Below, one piece after another: positions 33,301 to 46,217 of a stretch of 64,000 nucleotides of DNA (positions are counted from its first letter, which is position 1; the number at the start of each line of letters is the position of its first letter). The notes under the pieces are model-generated. The model saw nothing but the letters and a program-made list of their open reading frames with translations, was not told the origin of the DNA and did no database searches. The translations under genes were made by a program, and so were the position numbers. Source of the stretch: Auriscalpium vulgare (lineage: Eukaryota; Basidiomycota; Agaricomycetes; Russulales; Auriscalpiaceae); NCBI GenBank assembly GCA_019915015.1, contig JAHBBC010000034.1:248001-312000 (forward strand). Reading direction: 5' to 3'.

Positions 33301-33745
33301 ACGCCTCCGCAAACAACGGCTGTGCCGGCGCACTGGCATGGGTCGGCGAGGCACGCCTACGTCTGCGCGATGTGTGCTCTGAGGCTGGCTCCGGCCCAGC
33401 GCGCTTGCGCTTCGATGGCGTATTGTTGACAGAAGCTGTCGACTCCCGCAGCGCGGGGCGCGCGGGGGTGATGGGGTGTGCTGGGACCAAGCCGAGTCCA
33501 GATACATTGGGTGCTGCAGTTGGGAAGCGCTCCCAGAATTGCGAGTATGTGGTCGTGGGAGGGGTCTGGGGATGTGCGGCGTAGGTAGTCAAGGGATAGG
33601 GCTGGGGAAAGTGCGTAGTCTGAGTCGGAAAGGATGTGTACGATGCTGGATGTTGTGATGAGGGGATGATGGTGTTCAAGCGTCGACATGCGCCCGTACA
33701 CAGAGCACCGGGGCGGGAGTTTGTGCAGGAGCAGATGTTCGCCAT
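30342..33745 (-). CDS. hAT transposase with BED zinc finger
   Basis: Eight exons, 5' to 3': 33012-33745, 32709-32952, 32495-32650, 32220-32441, 31263-32163, 31123-31211, 30727-31068, 30342-30677. All introns are GT-AG of 49-59 bp, and the product is 1007 residues. A Pro/Ser-rich N-terminus with a basic KRKR/RRRRR segment (possible nuclear signal) precedes a BED-type finger (Cys241, Cys244, His263, His267) split by intron 1. The RNase-H-like core shows SDMWS (Asp389) and TLDNAS (Asp459). The C-terminus holds the hAT dimerisation signature VPCERVFSSSKET. It binds the element ends and excises and reinserts the transposon in the nucleus. No stop or frameshift interrupts it. The third acidic catalytic residue was not pinned down by eye. 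Confidence 0.92.
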
Positions 33746-34253
33746 GGCGAGAGGCCAGGCTAGCAGGCCGGGAGTTCATGATGGGACAATAATTCTCTCA
33801 TTAAATAGCAGGACAATGTGGAGTAAAAGGCAGCAAAATCGAAGAAAATACCGGTGATATCACGGCCCTGCTCCTACCCGACGACGCTGACGACGACCCC
33901 ACACTTCTAGCCAACATTCTACACCACCCCGACGATCCTGAGCTAGTGCTGCTTTGAGATTTTGAAATGGCGGCGTCGGGAGGCCTGTGTCGATTGCATG
34001 ACAACGTGGAGCGCGTCCGGTCGCTTAGCGGCCTCGTCAAGATGCGGTCCGCACAGACCAACGTTGAGAGCGAGTGAAGGGAGGAAAGTGCTGATGACGG
34101 GAGGAGGACAGAGGCGTCGGCCGCGTTGCGCTGCGCGACTGTCCCCGTGCTCTATGTGCGGAAATCGCCGAGGTGTCTCGAGGCACTTTGATACGAACTT
34201 GAGGTGCCGGATATGGGCATAGTGCCGCTTTGCTTTGACTCCAAGCTTAGAGC
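33746..34253. other. 5' non-coding region of the hAT element
   Basis: Transposase promoter and subterminal region. CTTTGCTTTG repeats lie close to the right TIR. No second gene is seen. Confidence 0.5.
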
Positions 34254-34481
34254 GCTTTGCTTTGCGGCAACACTACTGTCAGACGCAAATGGCACGTGAC
34301 ACAGTTCTACTTCTCCCTCCAACACCGACAATGACACCAACTCAGACAGACCGTTATGTAAATAGTAGATATTCCGCGCAATTATTTCTCTCGTCACTAA
34401 GCCAGACAAGCGAAAAGAATATCAAATCTACGCAGAAAGCACAGGTATGAATCGTTGTGGGAATGCGGACAGCAGACATCC

Positions 34482-35776
34482 TCAGTTTGTGATGCGGACA
34501 ACGACCTTTCCTACGTGCTGTCCACTTTCAAGATGTTCAAAAGCCTCCACCGCCTCGTCGAAGGCGAAAACCTTGTCAATGTACGGTTTCAGTTCTTTGG
34601 CCTCGAAGAACCGCAGTAGGTCTTCGAATAGTTGTTTTGAACCGACGCTGATACCACTATGATATCGCGTTAGTACAGTCCCAGTTGATCGTCATGAGGG
34701 CATAGGAGGTTTCTCACCGAAGGGTGGCCGCTGAGGATAGTACAAGAAGGGGCACATTCGGATATTCCTTGGGTTGACCGCCCAGGAAGCCGATCTCGCT
34801 GATCGTCCCGCCTCGAGCTATAGCATTGAAACAGCGCTCGATATCGTTGATGCCAACGTTATCGAATATGTGGTCGACGCCGCGCCCATTCGTCAACTAA
34901 GTCGGGGGGTGAATAAGTAGTCCAACTTCAGGCATGCAGGATATACCTCTCGAGCATTTTTGTCCCAGTCTGGCGTCTTCTTATAGTTGATAACATGATC
35001 GGCGCCGAGTTGCTTCGCGATCTAGGGGGATGTATGTCAGTGTCGACGTCGAAAAGTAGACCATGGCATTATCACTTCGAGTTTTTCGTCGGACGACGAC
35101 GTAACAATGGTCTGGCCAATCTGATGAGCAACAGCCACAGGCTAAAGAAAATGCACATGCCTTTGCTCCGGCGGCATGGGCAATAATAAGGCCGAAGATC
35201 GACACGCCGCCAGTTCCCTGGAACAACACCGTTTGGCCAGGAACGAGGGGCTTCCCGCCGTACAGAGCGTTCCAGGCTGTAACACCGGCGATGGGGAAGC
35301 ACGAAGCCTCTTCATAACTGAGATGCGTGGGGATACGAAATAGGGAGAGTCCGGGGAGAACGATATACTCTGCGAGGCCGCCGTCATATCCCCCACCCAG
35401 TGCATCTTATCACGGAAGGTTAGAGCGGTCAAAAAACATCCCTGAGACCGGATAACGTACCATTGAGTGTCAATATAGGCCCGTACATAGTCTTCTGGTC
35501 GAAGATAGACACGACCCGGTCCCCCGCCGTAAATTCGGGAACGGCCTCTCCGGTGGAAACGACCTCACCCGCCAAATCGCCAGCCGGGATGAGGTCAGAT
35601 TTGAAGGGAAAACCGAAGGCATTTCTGGACATCGCAATATCCCTGAAGTTCAGTGAGCCAGCGTGGATACGAATGAGAACTTCGTGAGCTCTGGGCGTCG
35701 GGATAGCTTCCTGCCCGCGCACGAAACCGCGGGGTCCTGGACCAGGGGTTTTCAACCGATACACAGTTTGAGACAT
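34482..35776 (-). CDS. MDR-family zinc-type alcohol dehydrogenase-like oxidoreductase 2
   Basis: Six exons, 5' to 3': 35461-35776, 35161-35405, 35076-35111, 34947-35021, 34718-34896, 34482-34656. They give 341 residues, and each exon has exactly the same length as in the copy at 27.6-28.9 kb. The MDR features are the same: IPAGDLAGEVVSTGEAV, GTGGVSIFGLIIAHAAGA, and SSSDEKLE next to GVDHIFDNVG. The nonstandard GC-AG second intron (AAG|GCATGT) is conserved. Intron sequences and the N-terminal half differ more than the C-terminal exons. The frame is intact, so both copies could be expressed with different promoters. Confidence 0.88.
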
Positions 35777-36365
35777 GTGTGGGAGTAGATGGGCAGTGTG
35801 GGCGTGATAGGAATGATATTCGGAGACAAGTGTGTCCCGTTAAATACTTTGACGAATATGGATGTGCGTGTCATGCCAGGCTCATCTGGGATCTCGGCTT
35901 CTAGAAGATGAAACGTTACTGGACGGTCGGGTCGAAGCTGGATGAGAAAGACTCGCCGATTTCACTATATGAGCCATCGCAGTGGTGTGGCACAATCATA
36001 GGAAGTGGAAGTAACCTCCATTGATGTGAAGTCATACTCTGAAAGCTTGCGAATACTCATCTGGACGGGGGCGCCGCAGACAACTTGCGCTCGACCCCAC
36101 CGATAGCCGGCAATCATGCATTCATGACATAGTCAGCGAGGCTGGCACGTTGGCGTTAGGTGTTAGGCGTTAACCTGCTGAGAAAGCAGTTTGACAAGCA
36201 GTCCAGCTGAGTGTCACCGCGCGGTCTATCCTCCGTGAGGCAAAATACGTGCAGGTTCAACCTTAAGTCCGCGGCACTTATCGCTGCTTCACTTGAGGAG
36301 AGGTCAAGTTTCAAGTGCTGAAATGATTTTGATACACCGCTAATATGGTGAAGTACCAGACCAGA
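35777..36365. other. Spacer and MDR-2 promoter
   Basis: No coding sequence recognised. Confidence 0.45.
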
Positions 36366-39138
36366 TCAGACTGCACGTATGCTAGGAAACCACCGGTACC
36401 GCGATGGTGCCCAGTCCAGCATTCGCTGGTCAAAGGCTGGCAAGCCGTCTAGTGAAGTTGGTGTAACCTCGGCCAGAAGACCTGCTATCACCGAGAGATC
36501 TTGAATAAACTAAATCGCATCGATCAGTGCCTGGCAAGCAGGAGAAGGCGGTAGCGCTTACGTGCAATCGCTCGGTGTGCCATCGGCTAGCCCAGCCAGG
36601 CAGCGAGGTGTTCAACTCTGAAAGCGCGGCCTTGGCCTGCAAGAAATATGCCGATGGGGATAGCGTCTCGTTCTACTTTGTCGGTCAGCACACGTCTCGG
36701 TCAATTCCAAGGTGTCGAAACGCACTTCTAGGGCCGTAGAGCACGCTGACAGGAACTCCTGCAAATCAGGGAGTAGAACTGGTGGCGTCGGGATTTGCTT
36801 GTACTCCCAACGGAAAGCCCATTTATACCGTCGCAGGAAGTTGAGCGACAGGCGAGTGGTGTCGCACTTCAGTAGTGGAAGTGTTATCTATCGGCTATTT
36901 GAACGGCTGAAAAGCTATATAAAGGAAGCGTTCATACCAGGAACATCGCGGTGAACATGGACTCCAACGCAGTGAGGTAAGTGCGATTGAAGAGAATCTC
37001 CTGTGCCAGGGCTGTCGCCCATTAGTCACAGGGCTCGCTCGCTGAATACGTGCGATGGCGCACCTTCCGAGGGGGCTGCCTCGACTTCTTGCAGGACGGA
37101 GAGATGACGACGCACGACTTGCGCAGCGTACCAGTATGCCATCGGCCGTTCGTCCGGAACGTAGAGCTCCAACGAAAATCCGGCCAGGACAAGTTCGCGT
37201 AGGGTGGATAGCCGCCACAGCAACACGGCTCGAGGTATCGCACGTACAAGCGACAGTTCGCTTTCGTCCTGAAGATTTATGATCAGTGAGGCATATGTCA
37301 AGTGTATCCAATGCGCCTACGGTGATTTGCAACTTCTCTATTAGCTGTGTTGCTGAGTCGTATAGAACATGCCATTCTAGCAGAGATCGTGACACGTAGC
37401 GTCGTCGACGAGGGGGATTAAACCAGCTTGATTTATTGTAGGCAATTAAAATCTAGGCTGACTGGCTTGATGCTCGTGCACAAAAGGTAGATGAATAAAA
37501 CTGACGTACCCGAATTAGTTTCTGCTCTATATCTTTAAGTGGCGGTGTGTCGCCAACCCATCGACTGTTGACTGCTGTCCAGATGGTCTGGTATTCGATG
37601 CCGACTGTATCCAGGAAAAATTGATCGACAAGCCAGCGAGGCAACTTGTCACCGACGATGCGGTACCCGTCAAAGAAACATGACTATATCATATAACGTG
37701 ATCAACGGTCGACATCAATGCAAGAATTCTCAATAAATGCACCTGCGCTAGCGACCGAAGGAAAGGAACCCGCCGGCGTGGGGGTGCGACAGTAGCCCAA
37801 AGATCGCCAACAACCTGAAAAGGAAGGTTATGGCTAGATGACGCGGGTCAGCACCGTGAGGCCCACCTTCCATGTCAACAGATTCTCGCCGTCCGTTAGA
37901 TCGCACAGATCCGCCCAGCCGCGCAACAGGCTCTCGAGGGCGTTCCAAGACGTGTCTTGATCAGGTATGGAAAGCACTCGGAGCGGCATGAAGCTGTTCA
38001 GGCGACGAGTGATGTGAGGGTCAAAAGCAAGGAATCCCGCAGAGTCGCGGCCGGGAGGGGGAATCTCAGGGCGAGAGCGGATGCTCTGCAGAAGAGCGCT
38101 GGCGGTGGCGAGGAGGGTAGCGAATTGTGGTCTATCGGCGATGGGGTCAAGACGGAAGAGTTCGAGTAGTTGCTGACACGCGAATATGTCAACATAGAGT
38201 ATAGAACTGAGCTAGCGCACGCACACTGCGTAGAAGGATCCTGTCCAGAAGCCCTTCCCGACATGACATCGAACCTAGCCACCGTCTGTGAGGAGTTCGC
38301 CAGGACAGAATTGTCAGACTGACTCGGAGCATGACGCACAAGCCACGTTCTCGCGTGTTCCAACCAGGCGTGGACTACACCTGCAGGCGTTCCTTCTAAG
38401 AGAGAGACACTGCATTTTTCTGACTGCCAGTCTTCTGTCTATGAACCGTCAGCCCCATTGCCTCCTTTAATATGGCAGCGACTCACATCCTGGACCCGTC
38501 CCTTAGACATCTCTCGCCACGCGAAGTCACAGCACTTGAGCATCCCAGCGACTGCTGCCCGCAGAACAATCGTCACGAGGTCCAACGGGCGCACCGGATC
38601 CTCTTGCAATTGGACATGAAGGGGCACGACATCGGGGCTTATGTACTCGAGATGATGGACGTGCAGGCAAGTGAAGACAGTTTGCGTGAGCGTGAACCCG
38701 GCGTGCCACTCCATCTGCCAGTATGTTCAGCGCGACCACAATTAAAAGAATCCGTAGACACACACCTCGCACGCAATCATTCTATCCATGATGTAGCATA
38801 GCTCCTCGGGGAGTAGAGGTGCCAAAGGCTCAAACGGAGGCCGCTGCTCGTCATCGAGCGCCATCCCGCTATCCATCCGCGGATCGCCAATCTGCCGAAG
38901 TCCTTAGTTCATACAAAGACGACTCAAGACCGCGCGACGTACCTCCAACGCGCTCATGGAGTCGTAAAGTGTGAATCCCTCAGTGAAGATGAGCTCCTCG
39001 GGATCCATGTCTGCCGCAGACGCGTGTCATCAGCACAGCGGTTGTGACTGGCGCAGTGGACAATGCACCTCCCGATGCCTCGAGGAATATCTCTGCGACA
39101 TCTGTGAAACCGTCGCCCCCTGGAAGCGCATAACTCAT
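36366..39138 (-). CDS. MAK10: NatC N-terminal acetyltransferase auxiliary subunit MAK10/NAA35
   Basis: Fifteen exons, 5' to 3': 39069-39138, 38943-39010, 38766-38891, 38487-38714, 38336-38438, 38225-38274, 37867-38172, 37743-37814, 37510-37683, 37321-37452, 37050-37268, 36938-37000, 36726-36866, 36562-36636, 36366-36509. They give 656 residues. Family landmarks in order: SMSALE then DPRMDSGM (residues 49-56), SEKCSVSLLEG, FDPHITRRLN (about 270), RAMAYWYA-like RPMAYWYA (about 488), and FLRRYKWAFRWEY in the C-terminal region. MAK10 scaffolds the NatC complex that acetylates hydrophobic Met-starting N-termini at the ribosome. The intron after exon 5 is the weakest call: the only phase-consistent donor is GTCATG. 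The gene is divergent from the TrpRS gene, with 158 bp between the two ATGs. Confidence 0.85.
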
Positions 39139-39296
39139 GCCGTCGGCGACGCGATCGAGGAAGTCGAGATGAAGAGTTGGTCAAGATGCAAACTGCGCAA
39201 GACGCGCGGCGCGGCGGGGCCGCAGCCTGAGCGCGCTACACGTTGGCCGCCGCGCTTGTCCTTCCCCTCCATCGTCTTGTCCGCACACGAACGTCC
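39139..39296. promoter_or_regulatory. Shared 158-bp divergent promoter
   Basis: This is the whole interval between the MAK10 ATG (minus strand) and the TrpRS ATG (plus strand). It is GC-rich with no obvious TATA box, consistent with a bidirectional housekeeping promoter. Confidence 0.5.
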
Positions 39297-40611
<1,315 letters not shown>

Positions 40612-40891
40612 AGCTCTTCGAGATTTCGTAGGCTTTGATCAGTCTCATAGATTAGCTACTTATAGCTAGAATTGCTGTCCACAACGTAGTTCCCACACTC
40701 GTCCCTGAGGCTTTGTTGACTCGTCCGACGTCTCACGGCAGCCCACGACCACTCCCGCAACCGCCTGCTGGCCTCTATCTTGCCTTTGACTGGGCAAGCG
40801 CAAACTTTGGAATGTACGGGCACCTGGTGAGTCTCCTGCTTGTTCTACCTCGAAAATTGACCGATGTTGTGCAACCTGTAGACACTAAGGG

Positions 40892-43800
40892 ATGGGCTCT
40901 GCGCGCACACCTGCTGCTACACAGGCCAGCGACTCCTCCGACCTCTTTGGCTCCGATGACAGCGCATTCCTTGAAGCCCTGCGGACTGTAGTTTTCCCTG
41001 GCGACATCCTCCCAGAACGGACGACCGCCGATCCAGATCCAACAAGGCTCGCAGCCCCTTCCCGCTCTCACCTGGGTGTCAAGCGTGCTCTATCCCCTGA
41101 TAATGACGGGAACGAGGCCGGCCCGTCGAACTTTACTGTTCCACGTCTTCTCGATGAAGCCTACGAAGACAAGGAGATCTATGGCGCATCGCGCTTTGGG
41201 GACTTCGGCGAGTACATGCGCCGCAAGCGGGCGAAGTTGCAGATCCAGAACACAGAGATGGATGGCGAGCGAGACTCAGACAAGAGTCGATTATTTCAGG
41301 GTCTGGCTATCTATGTGCGTCTGCTATCATCTCTTTCTCATTCTATGGTGTGCTGAAACTTTCTAGATCAATGGATGGACAGAGCCGTCTATTCAGGATC
41401 TTCGCAAACTTATCGTTGACCACGGCGGCGTTTTTCAGCCCTACCTTGACAAGAAGGGGATAGTGTACGTCGCGATGGTTTGACCTGGTTCTGGTTAGAC
41501 TGACGTTGTTTGGCAGGACCCATATCATTACATGCTCTCTGACCCCGGCGAAAGTTCAAGAGTTCAAGCACATGAAGGTGGTCACGCCCGATTGGCTACT
41601 GAACAGCGTCGAGGCGGGGGTTCTCCTGCCCTGGAAGCACTTCGTCTTCCGCCCTGGCGGTCGCGCAGAAGCCACGCAGGGGCGGATTGCACAGACCTCG
41701 CTACACGGCTTCGCAGGCGAGCACGCACGGTCCAGCGGCTCCGCCTCCAATACGCATATGTCTCCCGAGCGCACTCCGTCTGCACCGAGTCAGCAGTCCC
41801 ACCGGTCACCCTCCCCGCCCCGCGTCTCAGACGGCCAGCCCTCTTTCATTCCACACTCGACCGACCCCATATCCACGCACCATGCAGCGAAGATCCCCGA
41901 CTATGCGTCGCGTGAGTCCAACGAGCAGGCCGCTCGCGCCATGAAGGACCCCGCCTGGCGCGCCGCGCACACGTCTGTCGCGCCGGATTTCATCGAGGGC
42001 TTCTACCGCAACTCGCGCCTGCACCACTTGTCGACCTGGAAGACGGAGCTCCGCGCGCTCGTTGCGGAGGCCCAGGAGCGGGCGGAGCGCGGGGAGGTGC
42101 CCGAGTCCGTGTCGCAGACCCGACGGACCGTAGCGGACCCAGGGGTGAGCATGCGCGGCGCCGAGCTCGCGCTCAAGAGCCCGCTCAAGGGTAAGGGCCG
42201 GAACGCCGGGGAGAAGGCGAAGGAGCGGGTAAACATGCATGTCGATTTCGACGCGTTCTTCGTGAGCGCGGGGTTGGTGGATAGGCCGCAGTTGAGAGGG
42301 AAGCCGGTTGTGGTGTGTCACTCGCAGGGCGCCCAGGGCGGCTCGTCGAGTACCAGTGAGATTGCGAGCGCGAGCTACGAGGCCAGGAAGTTTGGCATCA
42401 AGAACGGCATGAGGTGAGTCAACGATGCGGTCAATAAGCAGCAGCTGCTTACACGTCTCGCAGTTTACAGCAGGCGCGTAAGCTTTGCCCGGAGATTGTG
42501 ACCATGCCTTACGAGTTCGAAAAGTACGCCATTTAGCAGCTTGTCATGCCATTGTTTAATTTCTCCTCGCATTAGGTACAAGCAGCTCTCGCTCAAGTTC
42601 TATACCATCCTCATGGCGCACGCAGATGATCTCCAAGCTGTGTCTGTCGACGAGGCTCTGATCGAGGTCACGTCGTCTGTCGCGCAGATGAAAGTGATCC
42701 GTCCCGACGACGCCGATGACCTCGACGAGGAAGAGGATCCCGCGAGGCAGTTGGCAGAGACCATCCGCGCACAGGTGAAGGAGACGACGAGCTGCGAAGG
42801 TATGTTTCGACGCCTTGCTACGTCTCGCAAAGACTAAAGATGAAATAGTGAGCATTGGTATCGCACATAACATCATGCTCGCCCGACTCGCAACACGCAA
42901 GGCCAAGCCTGCGGGATCGTACTACCTTCGCCCATCGATGCTTCCAGATTTGATCCCCACCCTTGACATCAAAGATCTGCATGGCTTTGGCTGGTCGACC
43001 CGCGACAAGGCGCAGGACAAGCTCGGCGCCACGAACCTCGGCGTCCTTGCGAAGAAGAGCAAGGCAGTCCTGTGCGATGCGCTGGGAAAGGGCACAGGCG
43101 AAACGCTGTACAACGCCATCCGCGGCGTCGACGAACGCAAGCTGGAGAGCGACAAGCCTCGCAAGTCGGTGTCTTGCGAGATCAACGTGAGCCCTGCGCC
43201 CTGTTGGTTGCTCTGCGGCTGGGCTAATTCATGGTGTCCAGTATGGCATTCGTTTTGAAAACAACGAGCAAGCGGAGGCGTTCTTGCACCAAATGGCTGA
43301 GGAAGTGACGCGTCGCCTGAATAGCGTCAGCATGAAGGGGAAATCACTGACGTTGAAAGTGATGAAGCGCGACCCAGCTGCGCCCATGGAGCCACCAAAG
43401 GTACGTCGTGCGGTCTCCATCCCTCCGACGAAGGACCTTACCTTGCCATCGTCTAGTTCTTGGGACACGGCAGATGCTTGACCTACAGCAAGCAATGTGC
43501 CCTTGCTGGCCTTAATGGCCGCGCCACGGACGATGCTACTGCCATCGGCGCGCTGAGCTGGAAGCTGCTCAAGTCTCTGGAGATTCCACCCCAGGAACTC
43601 CGCGGCTTGGGCGTCCAAATCCAGAAACTTGAGGATGGTAGCGCGCCAGTCCCCGAGCCTGGTCAGGCTCGGCTGCCTTTCCGACCTGTGGAGAGCCCGA
43701 AGAAAGGCGAGGCTAGTACAAGCAAGCTCAAGCCTGAACCACCGAAGGTAGCCCCTCCTGCTATCCAACTTGAGCCACCTTCTCCCGGCAGCGAGGTTGT

Positions 43801-44815
43801 AGTGCAACATACAGAAGTCCGACAAGAATTCGACTTGCCGTCCTTCTCTCAGGTGGACCGGTCGGTCTTCGATGCTCTTCCTGCCGACGTCCGCGCGGAA
43901 CTCGAAGCCGAGTATAAGCGTCGATCCGCCTCGCCCGCCATCGCAGTCCTGCCTCCCAAGAAAGCACCGTCTCCTGCCGCAGCAACGGCCCTGCGCATCA
44001 AGGGCTTTCAGTCCGCCAACCTTGCTCGCATGACACGCCAGCTCGCGCCGCGCTCCAAACCTCTAGCCCCGCCACCCAAGAGCCGCCAGTTTGGGCGACT
44101 GGGCCGCTCGGGTCCGGCAGTCGTGCATGTCACGGACGTCGAACTGAAGAGGCTCGAAATCGACCCGGCTGTGTTCAGGGTGCTCCCGGTGAAAGTGCAG
44201 TTTGAGCAGCTCGCGCAGGCTCGCGGCGCGCTGGTCCGGCCGTCGCAGCGGCCCACACGCGCGACGAGGCCTTTGAAGCCGCCGAAACGTCTCGGCGGCC
44301 GGTGGGCGGTGAAGCAGGGCCCCCACGAATTCATCCCGCCGCCTCCGCCCCCGCAGGCCAACTTCGTCCCACCGCCCGTTCTGCGGCAGCCTGCACCTAC
44401 CCCGGGCGGCGCGACGCTCAAGTTCTGGGAAGGTGCGGACATCCAGCGGCTGCTCGGCGAGTGGGTCGGCAGCTTCCGCGAGCACCCACCGCACGCGCAG
44501 GACTTGGAGCACTTTGCTAAGTACCTCGTGCGCTGCGTGGAGACGGACGTGGGCGTCGAGCGCGCGGTGCCCGTGATGCGGTGGTGGGGCGTGCTGCTGC
44601 GGCGCGAGTGGGGATTCTGGGAGCATGCGCCAGAGGAGGAGGAGTATGATCTGCTGGAGGTCGCAGCGTCGGTGTTCAGTGACGATGAGGAGGAAGGTGG
44701 GAAGGTGACATCGGAAGCGATGGGGAGGGCATGGTGGAAAGCGTACCGGGGCGTGAAGACGCGGATGAATGAGGTTGCACGGAGGAGGTTTGGGGGGTCA
44801 TTGTCTTTTAGGTGA
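40892..44815 (+). CDS. REV1: Translesion DNA polymerase REV1
   Basis: Eight exons: 40892-41314, 41367-41464, 41517-42413, 42464-42523, 42576-42799, 42849-43186, 43242-43400, 43457-44815. They give 1185 residues. REV1 is a deoxycytidyl transferase that inserts C opposite lesions and scaffolds other Y-family polymerases and pol zeta. A BRCT domain (about 142-235; INGWTEPSIQDLRKLI, HGGVFQPYL) precedes the Y-family core with HVDFDAFF (about 413) and SVDEALIEV (about 515), metal-binding acids intact. FLGHGRCLTYSK is the little-finger start. Two ubiquitin-binding motifs follow, FDALPADVRAEL (about 870) and FRVLPVKVQFEQL (about 973). A C-terminal helical domain, probably for REV7 and polymerase contact, ends the protein. 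Spacing and order match the family. Confidence 0.93.
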
Positions 44816-45230
44816 ATACATGGCACTGTCTCGTTGTATTGCTAGCGACATCTGTAGCCCATCTGTCTGATCCGATATCCTGAATTGTAACTGCCCTCTC
44901 TATATAGTGTACAGAGTGTACTGATTACTGCACACGCGCAGTAAAAATCAGAAGGCGAGCACTTCGCATATGATATTTTGCGATGTTTGACACGTGATTC
45001 GGTGCATTCCGAGTTGCAATATACTTACGCGGTTTTCCTTTCTTTTCGACTACTTATCCCTGCTACACCTCACGACCATTACCGGACTAGAAGCACTGTG
45101 TCGCAAGCGAAAGCATGGCTGGGATCGACAATTGGCGACATGCGAGGGGTCACAGTCTTGACTAGCGGCCATGAAGAAGAGGACCTCCACGGTGATCACG
45201 CTGCGCACATCTTGCAGCTTAACCACCACC
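44816..45230. other. Spacer between REV1 and the methyltransferase
   Basis: Probable REV1 terminator region and methyltransferase promoter. No gene seen. Confidence 0.4.
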
Positions 45231-46079
45231 ATGTCCTCCCATACGCACGATGATACGGGGCAACACGACGGCGGAGGAAACGGACATTTGCATGCCCATG
45301 GACACGCGCAGTCATTCCCCGATGCCAATGCGCAATACTTCGACGCTCACGCTCACGAAATGGACGAGCGCCCGGCGCACCAGGAGCTCGCGCAGCGCGT
45401 GAGCGCCGCGCTCCTTGATGCCTATCAGTTCAAAGAGGAGGAGACTGTTGTCATGGATTTTGCATGCGGGACAGGTGGGTATCAATGTTGGTCACAATGG
45501 CTGAGCGGGGGATTAATCGATTAGGGCTTGTGTCGCGCGCGCTCGCGCCGCATGCGAAGACAATCATTGGAGTCGACATCAGCCAGGGCTCCGTGGACGA
45601 GTTCAATCGCCGGGTCGAAAACCAGGGAATTTCGCCTGAGGAGATGCGTGCCGTGCGGGCGGAGCTCAAAGGCGAGGATAGCGAGCTCGATGGGCTGCGC
45701 TTCGACCTGATCGTTGTGAGTTTCACTTAGACTCACGGCCCATCGACCATCCATCTAAAGCTTCTTTGCTGGACAGTGCTCGATGGCTTACCATCATTTT
45801 GCCTCTTACGTCGACATGACACGCATCCTTGCATTCTTCCTCAAGGCTGGCGGCCATCTCTTTGTCGTCGACATCATGAAGAATGAAGATGGCATGGCCG
45901 TCATCCCGCAGAAGTTTGGGCACATTGTTCCGCACATGCATGGGCTCAGCGAGTCAGACATGCGCGGCGCGTTTGAAGCAGCTGGGCTGCAGGATTTCAG
46001 CTACGGATTGTTGACGAAGATGAAAAGGAATGGAAAGGACGAGTCCCTGTTCCTCACGAAAAGTGTCAAGGCGCTGTAA
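45231..46079 (+). CDS. Class I SAM-dependent methyltransferase
   Basis: Three exons, 45231-45474, 45525-45715, 45777-46079, give 245 residues. Motif I is VMDFACGTG (about 73-81, split by intron 1), the acidic ribose ligand lies in GVDISQGSV, and CSMAYHHF precedes a GGHLFVVDIM strand. These fit the Methyltransf_11/25 fold. The first 30 residues are His-rich (HLHAHGHAQ), possibly metal-binding. The substrate is unknown; similar basidiomycete proteins are annotated only as methyltransferases. The ATG at 45231 is the last one before the His-rich run. An earlier in-frame open stretch is not needed. Confidence 0.85.
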
Positions 46080-46217
46080 TTGTGCATAAATTTTAACCCG
46101 GAATTTGGACAGTGATAATTTCGTACAGTCGAGTCAGCTTCGGTCATGGTTCGAGTCATCAGCGCTATCACTAGCGCTACATAGTGTCACCGAGCGTCCA
46201 ACTCTTCCTTCCTCACC

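Larger units (their letters stand above)
30138..34275 (-). mobile_element. Complete hAT DNA transposon
   Basis: The 4138-bp element is bounded by perfect 22-bp terminal inverted repeats (starting TAGTGTTGCCGC) at 30138-30159 and 34254-34275. It is flanked by a perfect 8-bp target duplication CTGTCAGA at 30130-30137 and 34276-34283. Eight-base duplications and TIRs beginning T/CAGNG are hAT hallmarks. Further CAAAG/CTTTG motifs cluster just inside both ends, as expected of subterminal transposase-binding sites. One intact transposase gene fills the interior. All parts needed for activity appear to be present. Confidence 0.95.

Noticed and set aside
36907..36937. 31-bp intron ending MAK10 with PFK-stop
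   Set aside because: Too short to splice; a 71-bp intron to 36867 leads instead into the conserved FLRRYKWAFRWEY exon.
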